From assembly GCF_003815915.1 (NCBI RefSeq), contig NZ_CP033929.1, positions 2,666,001 through 2,730,000 of the forward strand: 64,000 bases of DNA, given 5' to 3'. Under the pieces are notes generated by a model. The model ran no database searches. It was not told the origin of the DNA and saw only the letters and a list, made by a program, of their open reading frames with translations. This document shows, piece by piece, positions 45,645 through 52,620 of this stretch. Origin of the DNA: Chryseobacterium indoltheticum. GTDB taxonomy: Bacteria; Bacteroidota; Bacteroidia; Flavobacteriales; Weeksellaceae. Within the stretch, counting starts at the first letter, position 1. Each line of letters starts with the position of its first letter. The position numbers and the translations under genes are program-made.

Positions 45645-46559
45645 ATGTTTTACCAATTATCACGGTTAGGCTTTGCAGAGATAAAGCAAAACGGTTACAG
45701 GTCACAGTTCTCGGGAAGTTCAAAATATAAATGTTGGAATAATACTCTATTTGATAAAGTGAAAAATTCTGACACAGATGTTATTGAAAAGATGGAAAAT
45801 GAGGCGAAAAACGCTACTGATAAAGAAAAAGAGATAAGATATTATGGATTGAGAAAAAATAAAATAAGAAATAAAATATTAAATTTCTTTTCGCTGAATA
45901 AATCTAAAAAATTCTGTGCGTTCTATACAATTACTTTTCCGCTTAATATCAATGATGATTTAGCTTATCAATTGTTAAATACTTGGTTAACTCGCTGTAG
46001 AAAATCCGAAGGTCTAAAGTCTTATCTTTGGGTTGCTGAACGTCAGAAAAACAATACTTTGCACTTTCATTTAATAACTAATAATTACATGAAAATTGGT
46101 GTGGTAAATGATTTTATGAAGGAATGTTTACGAACTCAAAAAAACAAAGGAAAATTAGTATGTCGGAACAATATTATAAATAAATATAATGGCGTAGACG
46201 TAGATAATTTGTATCAAAGTAAAAGAAGAAATAACAAAAATGAAAGATTGGATAAAGTAGAAAGCATGCGTAAATTGTCTATGTACTTAACAAAATATAT
46301 TACAAAAAACGAAACAAAATCAGTTCGTTTGCCGTGGCATTGTTCCCGAGATATTTCCGCATTATTTATATCTATAAATTATCAAGATGTTTCAAGTTTA
46401 GAAATAGCAAATTTAATTTCTGATAATCCAGATGCTGTAGTTTCTTATCATGAGGATTTTTTTTCTATGCATTATTTTAGGTTTATTCCAGATGATTTCT
46501 ATTTTGCTGATTTAATTAATATTAATAATTCGGTGTACGAAAACTTTCATCCGAATTAA
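45645..46559 (+). CDS. Rolling-circle replication initiator (HUH endonuclease)
   Basis: 304 residues. The HUH metal-binding motif is LHFHLI, about residue 140, preceded by the motif 1 strand FCAFYTITFPL and followed by the tyrosine motif YLTKYITK near residue 215, similar to microvirus (gokushovirus VP4) and plasmid Rep proteins. It would nick the double-strand origin and covalently bind the 5' end. Supports an ssDNA replication intermediate. Gene order (first 174-aa gene, then Rep) is typical for a phage early region. Confidence 0.8.
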   Translation: MFYQLSRLGFAEIKQNGYRSQFSGSSKYKCWNNTLFDKVKNSDTDVIEKMENEAKNATDKEKEIRYYGLRKNKIRNKILNFFSLNKSKKFCAFYTITFPLNINDDLAYQLLNTWLTRCRKSEGLKSYLWVAERQKNNTLHFHLITNNYMKIGVVNDFMKECLRTQKNKGKLVCRNNIINKYNGVDVDNLYQSKRRNNKNERLDKVESMRKLSMYLTKYITKNETKSVRLPWHCSRDISALFISINYQDVSSLEIANLISDNPDAVVSYHEDFFSMHYFRFIPDDFYFADLININNSVYENFHPN

Positions 46560-46585
46560 TTTATATATTTGAAAAAACCTTTAAG

Positions 46586-46774
46586 ATGAAAAATAAAACC
46601 ACTCTCCTATTAATTCTGCTTGTGTTTTCAGTGTTTGGAAATATTTATTTATTTACGGAAAACAAAAAAATGAAAGTTGCAGATCAAAAAAAGTTAAAAA
46701 TTTTTACAGAAGTTTCGGACAGTTTGTCATACTTTCGAATGCAAAGAGATTCTACATTATTATCTCAGCATTAG
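46586..46774 (+). CDS. Small membrane-anchored protein
   Basis: 62 residues. A single N-terminal helix TLLLILLVFSVFGNIYLF is followed by a charged helical tail. Could be a virion minor protein, or a host-membrane protein. No homologue recognised. It lies 26 nt after the Rep gene and directly before the structured non-coding block. Confidence 0.55.
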   Translation: MKNKTTLLLILLVFSVFGNIYLFTENKKMKVADQKKLKIFTEVSDSLSYFRMQRDSTLLSQH

Positions 46775-46789
46775 TACGTTTTGTCATGA

Positions 46790-47268
46790 TTGCACGTTGC
46801 CGTGCATATTGCCATCACGTAGCCAAAACTCGCCGCCCAGCCTTGTACCCTTTCGGCTCAAACAATTGTCTACAGCCGCCTCGTGCGCTGGTTGTATTGC
46901 GCATAGGCCAACGCTTCCAACGCTAATGCCCCGCAAAGTTACATAATAGACATTATACGCAAAGTGCCAGCGCTAGCCGTTGCCTTCCACTTCGTTACTG
47001 GCAAACCCTCACCATTTTTGCCTATAATGTGATATTATGCAAAATTGCTCTCTTGCAACGTGCAAAGCCCTTTTGCCCCTCTCCTTTTTCCTTTCTTTCC
47101 CTTCCTGAATGGCACACCGTGCGCCTACACATGGCATTTTGACAACATACAGCATTTTCCGCACACAGCAATAGTTCATTTCATCTGTACATCTTCACTT
47201 TGTTGCAGAAGTACAGCTATTGCCTTAGTGCGGAAAAATGCTGTGCCACAGCTAAAAAAATGCCATGT
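46790..47268. other. Palindrome-rich non-coding block (candidate origin/packaging region)
   Basis: Higher GC than its surroundings and no plausible ORF. TTGCACGTTGC at 46790-46800 is the perfect reverse complement of 47055-47065, enclosing a second pairing GCGCTGG (46885-46891)/CCAGCGC (46967-46973). A 140-nt hairpin at 47129-47268 uses ACATGGCATTTT/AAAATGCCATGT, ACAGCATTTTCCGCAC (47149-47164) with GTGCGGAAAAATGCTGT (47228-47244), GCAATAG/CTATTGC, and CTGTAC/GTACAG. This resembles the intergenic origin/packaging regions of ssDNA phages. Confidence 0.65.
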
Positions 47269-47387
47269 TCCGGTAGGTATTCCCTTTGGTCATGGTTTTA
47301 TATTTTTTAAAAAAAGAAAAATAAAAAAAAAAATATTTGGAATTGTGACAATTTGTCATATATTTGAAATGACAAAATGGCAGTATT

Positions 47388-47510
47388 ATGAAAGATTTAA
47401 TTTTCAAATGGTTTTTAGGATTCTTAGAAAGAATTTTATCCGATTTAGTGGATGACGGAAAAATTAACGGTTCTGTGAAAGCGGAAATTTTGAAAAAAAT
47501 AACCGAATAA
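47388..47510 (+). CDS. Small hypothetical protein, 40 residues
   Basis: ATG 47388 to TAA 47510. One amphipathic N-terminal helix (DLIFKWFLGFLERILSDL) followed by a charged KAEILKKITE end. Position between the structured block and the DUF6266-like gene and a good frame suggest a real gene. Function unknown. Confidence 0.5.
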   Translation: MKDLIFKWFLGFLERILSDLVDDGKINGSVKAEILKKITE

Positions 47511-47585
47511 CTCCGAATCAACTCCGTTTGTCGCATTCGATTTTTATACGTCAGGTAGTGAAAGGTTTAATTTAAAAAATATATT

Positions 47586-48242
47586 ATGGCAATAATTAGT
47601 GGTGCATTGTTTAGTCAAGCAAAAGGTAGTGTAGGTAATTTAACATTAAGTACACAAAAAGGTAGAGTAATAATGAAGTCTAAAGCTAGTGTAGTATCGA
47701 ATCCGAATACATCAGCTCAGCAAAGACAAAGAGCATTTATTTCGAAGGCTGTTATAGCTTGGAAATTATTAGGTAACGTTTTAAAAAGTGGCATAACTTC
47801 TTTAGTTCAATACGGTAGTCAATATAATACATATGTATCTAAGAATGCACAGCATTTTACGACCGCAATGTTTGATATTAATTCAATGGCTGGTGGTGAC
47901 TTGATTGGTTCTTTTGCTACTATAGGCGCAAGAGGTGAGTTATCCTATTCGCTTGTAAGCAAAGACACAGATTCTGTTACATTATCTATCAATAATTCTA
48001 CATTGAAGAATACGGCAAATATTGGTGATGTACTTAAACTTGTAATTGGTGATACAGCTGCAGCAGAGTTTTCATATTCCGAATTAGAAATTACGCAATC
48101 AATGTTAGAAAATGCTGTTACAACTGTAACATTTAACGATTTATCTCTTCCTTTTGATAGCATGTTAGTTTCCACTTTATGGTCTGAAAGTTCAGATATG
48201 ACCCAGTCAAATACTTCGAAGTTTAAACTTCTATTATCTTAG
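47586..48242 (+). CDS. DUF6266-like protein, possible structural protein
   Basis: 218 residues. The N-terminus ISGALFSQAKGSVGNLTLST with GRVIMKSKASVVSNPNTSAQQ resembles DUF6266 proteins of Bacteroidota, followed by a helical QQRQRAFISKAVIAWKLL and a beta-rich C-terminal domain. DUF6266 has no proven role. In this small element it is the best candidate for a virion component. A terminator hairpin follows directly (48266-48296). Confidence 0.6.
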   Translation: MAIISGALFSQAKGSVGNLTLSTQKGRVIMKSKASVVSNPNTSAQQRQRAFISKAVIAWKLLGNVLKSGITSLVQYGSQYNTYVSKNAQHFTTAMFDINSMAGGDLIGSFATIGARGELSYSLVSKDTDSVTLSINNSTLKNTANIGDVLKLVIGDTAAAEFSYSELEITQSMLENAVTTVTFNDLSLPFDSMLVSTLWSESSDMTQSNTSKFKLLLS

Positions 48243-48265
48243 TTTTTCTTGGTTTTATGGTTTTG

Positions 48266-48296
48266 GCGGTTACGGTTATTTTCTGTGACCGCTTTT
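48266..48296 (+). terminator. Terminator after the DUF6266-like gene
   Basis: GCGGTTAC (48266-48273) pairs with GTGACCGC (48285-48292, one G:U) and TTTTG follows. Confidence 0.6.
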
Positions 48297-48331
48297 GTTT
48301 ATACATATTTAGATTTTATAGTTTATTTATT

Positions 48332-48826
48332 ATGAATAGTTTAGATAGGCACGATATCGATAATGTTTGTCTACGGATTTTAGAAAATGTCCGTAGAGAT
48401 TATAATTATTACTATCCTCATGTTTACTTTATGTATCATTACGGTGTCAGAATTGGTGAAGTGTTTTATAACAGAATAGTTTATGATGCCAAGCAAGAAA
48501 GGTTAATAGTTGATCCACAGAAGAATAATAATAACAGAATCGAAAAGATTAAAGATGCGAATACTTTAAAACTTTTAGAAAGTTTGCACATGTCTAGCGA
48601 TCTTAATTGGATGAATATCAGGAATTTACAAAGAATTATTGATAAAGTCAATCCCGTTGGAAAATTAATGTGTGGTAATAAAAAGATAGGCGCACACTTA
48701 TTCCGTCATAATTGGATAAGAAAGCAGTTAATATTCGGGCATCAGTTCGATACAATTAATGCAATGTTGGGCTACACAAAACAGACGGTTGCAGATACAT
48801 ATTTAGTAGCAAAGATTTATTATTAA
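48332..48826 (+). CDS. Tyrosine recombinase reduced to the catalytic domain
   Basis: 164 residues from ATG 48332, chosen because an earlier start (48257) would run through the terminator hairpin. Catalytic elements: YGVRIGE (Arg I), HLFRHNWIR (H-x-x-R box), LGYTKQ and VADTYLVAK with the nucleophile Tyr near residue 158. There is no N-terminal SAM-like core-binding domain. It could therefore act with host XerC/XerD at the dif-type site instead of alone; that is inference. Confidence 0.75.
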   Translation: MNSLDRHDIDNVCLRILENVRRDYNYYYPHVYFMYHYGVRIGEVFYNRIVYDAKQERLIVDPQKNNNNRIEKIKDANTLKLLESLHMSSDLNWMNIRNLQRIIDKVNPVGKLMCGNKKIGAHLFRHNWIRKQLIFGHQFDTINAMLGYTKQTVADTYLVAKIYY

Positions 48827-48843
48827 TTCACAAAAAAAATACA

Positions 48844-48966
48844 ATGATGTTATTACAAATTATAGAAAACCAGCAGCAGGATGTTAATACATTATTATTA
48901 ATCGTATTGACTATTTTAATGATCGGTAGAGCAATAGATAAATATTTCGATAACACTAAAAAGTAA
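48844..48966 (+). CDS. Small single-span membrane protein, holin candidate
   Basis: 40 residues, too short for most gene finders. One transmembrane helix TLLLIVLTILMIGRAI with Asn/Gln-rich N-terminal side and a lysine-rich C-terminus (DKYFDNTKK). The stop (48964-48966) is 6 nt before the endolysin start, the usual holin-endolysin order. Pinholins/holins are this small only rarely, so holin is a guess. Confidence 0.55.
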   Translation: MMLLQIIENQQQDVNTLLLIVLTILMIGRAIDKYFDNTKK

Positions 48967-48972
48967 AATACT

Positions 48973-49443
48973 ATGGATAAAAATTTATGTAAAAAAGCTG
49001 TGGATTTTGTATGTGATTTAGAAGGTTTTAAGGAATATGCGTACAAAGATAGCGGAGGTGTATGGACTGTAGGTTATGGTCAGACATATTTTAGCGGTGG
49101 TAAAAAAGTGATGCAATATGATAAAATTGGAAAAACTGAAAGTATATTATTTGTACAAAAAAAAGTAGAAAAAATTTATTATAATATCGTTAAGAGAATT
49201 AATAGAACATTGCCAGAGAATCAATATGTAGCTTTAATTTCGTTTGTGTATAATGTTGGAGAAACAGCTTTTAATAGGTCTACTCTATTAAAGTTTATAA
49301 ATATGAATAGAGAAAAAATTGAGATAATTAGCGAGTTTAAAAATTGGGTTTATGTGAAAGGTGTATTTGTGCAAGGTCTTTTGAATAGGAGGTTAAAAGA
49401 ATCTTCTTTATATTTTCAGGAAAAAATAGGAGAATTATTTTAA
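48973..49443 (+). CDS. GH24 (T4 lysozyme-type) endolysin
   Basis: 156 residues. Catalytic glutamate in DLEGFKEYAYKDSGG, followed by WTVGYGQT with the Asp/Thr-Gly-Tyr-Gly motif of the family, then ALISFVYNVGETAF. No signal peptide, so a holin or other release is needed. The presence of a lysis gene argues against a chronic, non-lytic filamentous phage. Confidence 0.88.
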   Translation: MDKNLCKKAVDFVCDLEGFKEYAYKDSGGVWTVGYGQTYFSGGKKVMQYDKIGKTESILFVQKKVEKIYYNIVKRINRTLPENQYVALISFVYNVGETAFNRSTLLKFINMNREKIEIISEFKNWVYVKGVFVQGLLNRRLKESSLYFQEKIGELF

Positions 49444-49462
49444 ATATTGTATAGGAAATTTG

Positions 49463-49580
49463 TATATTTGATATGTTCAGATGAAAGGCTAAACGCTCTG
49501 TAGAGGTACAACGTGAATCGATAATCTGAATGCAATACGATACAGAAGTATAAAAGTGTTTACAATTGTAGACGCTTTTT
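49463..49580 (+). ncRNA. Putative small RNA with its own promoter and terminator
   Basis: A perfect -7 box TATATTTG at 49463-49470, then a predicted start at about 49476 in TTCAGAT, which pairs with ATCTGAA at 49524-49530. The transcript ends at a terminator hairpin, AAAGTGTTTACAA with TTGTAGACGCTTT (49553-49578), followed by a run of T. No start codon leads to an ORF beyond a few codons. About 105 nt. No known family recognised. Confidence 0.6.
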
Positions 49581-49888
49581 TTTGTGTAAAAATGTACAAG
49601 GTTGGTCCAGGTTAATAGTTATATGAAAATTCTGTAGCGGATGCCTATGGAAAAAAAACCTATATACATTGCCTCTAATAATGGATTTATCTAATACTTC
49701 ATTTTTCAAACTTTTATTTTTAACGGTCACATTGTCAGATTAATAATTTGTTTTTGTCATTTTGCTGTTAGATATTTGTATTTATAAAATTATGTATCTT
49801 CATAATTATTTCTTTAAAGTTTACAATGCAACACAGTTTTAAAAACTAAGTAACATTAGTATAACTTTCTGATAAATAAGGCTTTCCG

Positions 49889-49918
49889 ACCCGTCATAGT
49901 GTAAATTATAGGACTTTT
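49889..49918. other. Right attachment site of the prophage (attR)
   Basis: Contains TGTAAA centre (49900-49905) and the arm TTATAGGACTT (49906-49916) identical to the left site, but the left arm is ACCCGTCATAG rather than the XerD-type arm. Fits a recombined dif with the phage's own arm. Confidence 0.65.
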
Positions 49919-50261
49919 TATAATTACGGAATAGAGTACTTAAGATGCATTATTCCTAAACTCAAAATTAAATTAAAGCCTATTCAGGTTTTCACAGATT
50001 AATGGTAAATTCTTCAAGTTCTCTTTAATTTTAAATGATATACTGAAATATATAATTGTAGATAAATTTTAAGTTTATTAATTGTAGAATTTGCTTAAAT
50101 AAACTGTTGATTATAATTTTGATTATACGATAAAATATCAGTGAAAAAATTTTTAAGCGATTCTCAGCGATTAGAATTTGAAGGAAAAATTTCAATTTGT
50201 CTCAGATTAAAAATACAATGTTTAAATTAGCAGTTATAATGTTTAACATAATATTGAAATC
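49919..50261. other. Host gap between prophage and lipoprotein gene
   Basis: 343 nt, AT-rich, no gene found. Contains the presumed promoter of the lipoprotein gene. Confidence 0.4.
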
Positions 50262-50771
50262 ATGAAAAAGTATATTGTATTCGGATCATTGTCTGTTTTG
50301 ATGATAAGCTGTAATAAAAAAAATGAAACTGTAAAACCTGTAGCTACTACAGATTCTCTTGAAGCTCCGGCTGAGCCGGTAATTGATACTTTAGGAGCAA
50401 AAACTTTTTGTTATTTGGGGGTTACCGGCAAAGACAGTGTTTTTGTAAGCATTGATGATAATTTAGGCACACTTTCTGGAAAAATGGCTTATAAAAACAG
50501 CGAAAAAGACAGTTCAAAAGGTGAATTATTTGGATTTAAATCCGGTGATACTTTAAAACTGACTTATCAATTTGCGTCTGAAGGTACAACCAGCAAAAGA
50601 GATATTTTCTTCATTCAGAAAGACAATACTTTAATGGAAGGAATCGGAAGCCAGAAAGATGAAAACGGATTGATGCGTTATGCTGACGAAAAGAAAATAA
50701 CCTATAAAGACGGGCAAAAACTTGAAACAGCTGATTGTAAAATGGTCACAAAAGCTTTAGTTATTAAATAA
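50262..50771 (+). CDS. Small lipoprotein of unknown function
   Basis: 169 residues with a lipobox signal, GSLSVLMISCNKK. The mature part is beta-rich and contains KTFCYLGVTGKDSVFVSIDD. Anchored in the periplasm or outer membrane. No known domain identified. It ends at a strong bidirectional terminator shared with the next gene. Confidence 0.7.
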   Translation: MKKYIVFGSLSVLMISCNKKNETVKPVATTDSLEAPAEPVIDTLGAKTFCYLGVTGKDSVFVSIDDNLGTLSGKMAYKNSEKDSSKGELFGFKSGDTLKLTYQFASEGTTSKRDIFFIQKDNTLMEGIGSQKDENGLMRYADEKKITYKDGQKLETADCKMVTKALVIK

Positions 50772-50773
50772 AA

Positions 50774-50799
50774 AAATGCAACTCTTGTGAGTTGCATTT
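50774..50799. terminator. Bidirectional terminator
   Basis: Perfect 11-bp stem AAATGCAACTC/GAGTTGCATTT with loop TTGT, T run on both strands; between convergent genes. Confidence 0.85.
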
Positions 50800-50803
50800 T
50801 CAT

Positions 50804-51835
50804 TTATAATTCACCATTAAAAGTTTTAATAAACTCTTCAACAGCAGTATTATTAGTATTCCATGAAGTTATCAGACGGATTGCTGATAAATTTTCGTCT
50901 ACTTTCTTCCAAACATAAAATTCAAATTTTTCAGATAAAACTTCAATGATTTGATTGTCCAGAATAGGGAAAATCTGATTGGTATAAGTATCAGAGAGAA
51001 ACTGCACTCCCCTTTCAGACAAAGCATTTTTAATCTTCATTGCCTGCTGATTGGCATTCTTGGCCAGCTCAAAATATAAATCGTTCTGCATCAGCTCCAA
51101 AAACTGAATTCCCAGGAGCCTTCCTTTTGCCAATAACGCTCCTTTTTGTTTGATGTTAAAAGCAAAATCTTCCTGTAAAATTTTATTATTAACGATAATT
51201 GCTTCTCCTAATAAAGCTCCGTTTTTAGTTCCGCCGAGATAGAAAACATCGGTCAGTTGAGCAATATCTTTTAATTCTAAATCACTGATTTCTGAGGTTA
51301 AAGCATGACCCAACCGCGCACCGTCCATGAAGAGATATAGATTATTTGCTTTACAAAATGCTGAAAGATCTTCCAGTTCTTTTTTTGTATAAATCGTTCC
51401 GAGCTCTGTAGAATTTGATACATAAACCAACTTCGGCATCACCTGGTGCGGAATATTCTGATGGCTCTCCAAAACAGGAATAATATCTGATGGAAATAGT
51501 TTTCCGTCTTCCTTTTCGATACTCAAAATTTTATGTCCCGTTGCTTCAATCGCTCCGGTTTCATTATTCAAAATATGACCGGTTGCAGCAGAAATTACGC
51601 ATTGATAAGGCCTTAAAATAGATGATATAACAATCAGATTTGCCTGCGTTCCCCCGGATACAAAATAGACATCGGCATCCTGTACTTCAATATTATTTTT
51701 AATTAAATCTTTAGCTTTTTTAGAATAATCATCTTCACCATAGCCTGCCTGTTGATCGAGATTATCGCGAAGGAGAGATTCTAAAATCTGAGGATGACAA
51801 CCTTCGGAATAATCGTTTTTAAAAGAAAATTTCAT
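50804..51835 (-). CDS. Low-specificity L-threonine aldolase-like PLP enzyme
   Basis: 343 residues. LYLFMDGARLGHAL (the PLP-binding aspartate region) and VFYLGGTKNGALLGEA (the Schiff-base lysine) fit the threonine aldolase/aromatic amino acid lyase group of fold type I. The N-terminal SEGCHPQILESL and GGTQANLIVISSIL complete the pattern. It cleaves threonine to glycine and acetaldehyde. Its start is divergent from the DtxR gene, with 85 nt between. Confidence 0.88.
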   Translation of the reverse strand: MKFSFKNDYSEGCHPQILESLLRDNLDQQAGYGEDDYSKKAKDLIKNNIEVQDADVYFVSGGTQANLIVISSILRPYQCVISAATGHILNNETGAIEATGHKILSIEKEDGKLFPSDIIPVLESHQNIPHQVMPKLVYVSNSTELGTIYTKKELEDLSAFCKANNLYLFMDGARLGHALTSEISDLELKDIAQLTDVFYLGGTKNGALLGEAIIVNNKILQEDFAFNIKQKGALLAKGRLLGIQFLELMQNDLYFELAKNANQQAMKIKNALSERGVQFLSDTYTNQIFPILDNQIIEVLSEKFEFYVWKKVDENLSAIRLITSWNTNNTAVEEFIKTFNGEL

Positions 51836-51888
51836 AGTGTAAAATTAAAAAATCTTAAAATAACAAGACCAACATTTAAAAAATATTT

Positions 51889-51918
51889 TGTTAGATTTGT
51901 AATGAAAATCATCTAACA
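51889..51918. promoter_or_regulatory. Inverted repeat and promoter of the DtxR/MntR gene
   Basis: TGTTAGAT (51889-51896) and ATCTAACA (51911-51918) flank 14 nt. A TAGATTTG -7 box at 51892-51899 overlaps the left half. Suggests autoregulation by the metal-dependent regulator. Confidence 0.55.
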
Positions 51919-51920
51919 TT

Positions 51921-52574
51921 TTGAAAACAACATTAACAGAAGAAAATTATCTGAAAGCTTTGTTTCATGTAGTTGACCATGAAGGAAAAGTCACGATTAA
52001 TGAATTGAGCAAATTTCTTAACGTAAAAATGCCGAGCGTTAATAATATGATGAAGAAATTTGCTGATAAAAACTGGGTGATTTATGAAACCTATAAACCG
52101 CTTAGAGTTACCGAAAAAGGCAGACGTGAAGCCGCTTTGGTGGTAAGAAAACATCGTCTTACCGAAATGTTTCTGGTGAAAAAGATGAATTTTGGCTGGG
52201 AAAACGTGCACGAGATTGCAGAACAGTTGGAGCATGTACATTCGCAGATTTTCTTCGATAAAATGGATGAGATTTTAGACTATCCGAAATTTGATCCTCA
52301 CGGCGAGCCCATTCCCGATAAAGACGGAAATATTATTGCACAGGATCTGCAGCAGTTAAGTAACTGTAAAGCGGGTGAAACTGTAGTTTTTGCCTCTGTT
52401 ACGTTATCTGATGATGCCTTTCTTAATTACCTTACGGAAAGAAAACTTCTTCTGAATACTAAGATTAAAATTCTTAAAATTGAAGATTTCGATAAATCAA
52501 TTACCATAGAAATTTCAGGAAAAACAGAAGTTCTCAGCAAGAAAGCGACAGAAAAGATTCTGGTAAAACATTAA
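51921..52574 (+). CDS. Metal-dependent transcriptional regulator, DtxR/MntR family
   Basis: 217 residues, with a TTG start at 51921 because the only ATG in front (51902) is followed by a stop three codons later. HTH: ITINELSKFLNVKMPSVNNMMKKF-type region. Metal-binding helices follow with histidines and glutamates (VRKHRLTEMFLVKK, VHEIAEQLEHVHS), then a C-terminal SH3/FeoA-like domain. Probably senses manganese or iron and represses transporters. Its own promoter carries an inverted repeat. Confidence 0.9.
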   Translation: MKTTLTEENYLKALFHVVDHEGKVTINELSKFLNVKMPSVNNMMKKFADKNWVIYETYKPLRVTEKGRREAALVVRKHRLTEMFLVKKMNFGWENVHEIAEQLEHVHSQIFFDKMDEILDYPKFDPHGEPIPDKDGNIIAQDLQQLSNCKAGETVVFASVTLSDDAFLNYLTERKLLLNTKIKILKIEDFDKSITIEISGKTEVLSKKATEKILVKH

Positions 52575-52577
52575 AAA

Positions 52578-52598
52578 AAGCGGATTAAAAATCCGCTT
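52578..52598. terminator. Terminator after the DtxR/MntR gene
   Basis: AAGCGGATT/AATCCGCTT with loop AAA, preceded and followed by A/T runs; also ends the convergent glutathione peroxidase transcript. Confidence 0.75.
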
Positions 52599-52620
52599 CA
52601 AAAATATAATTAATTATTAA

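Larger units (their letters stand above)
45033..49918 (+). mobile_element. Integrated small phage-like element (4.9 kb)
   Basis: Bounded by a 24-bp direct repeat, CATARTGTAAATTATAGGAC plus TTTT, at 45033-45056 and 49895-49918 (one difference). All genes are on the plus strand: unknown 174 aa, HUH replication initiator, small membrane proteins, DUF6266-like, tyrosine recombinase, small TM protein and GH24 endolysin. It also holds a palindrome-rich non-coding block and a small RNA. No portal, terminase or tail gene is seen. A circular ssDNA phage or a satellite integrated at dif is the best reading. Confidence 0.75.

Noticed and set aside
46790..47268. Integron attC or CRISPR array
   Set aside because: No integron integrase nearby, no R-box core site that I can identify, and no repeated units with unique spacers.
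47045..47455. Open frame on the plus strand across the structured block, and a minus-strand counterpart at 47252-47536
   Set aside because: Composition and palindromes explain the open frames; no domain, and the tiny ORF at 47388 overlaps in a better context.
49476..49580. tRNA or tmRNA at this place
   Set aside because: No cloverleaf, anticodon arm or CCA end; the long terminator stem excludes a tRNA.
45033..49918. Transposon or insertion sequence
   Set aside because: No transposase, no terminal inverted repeats; the flanking repeats are direct and dif-like, which suits site-specific recombination.
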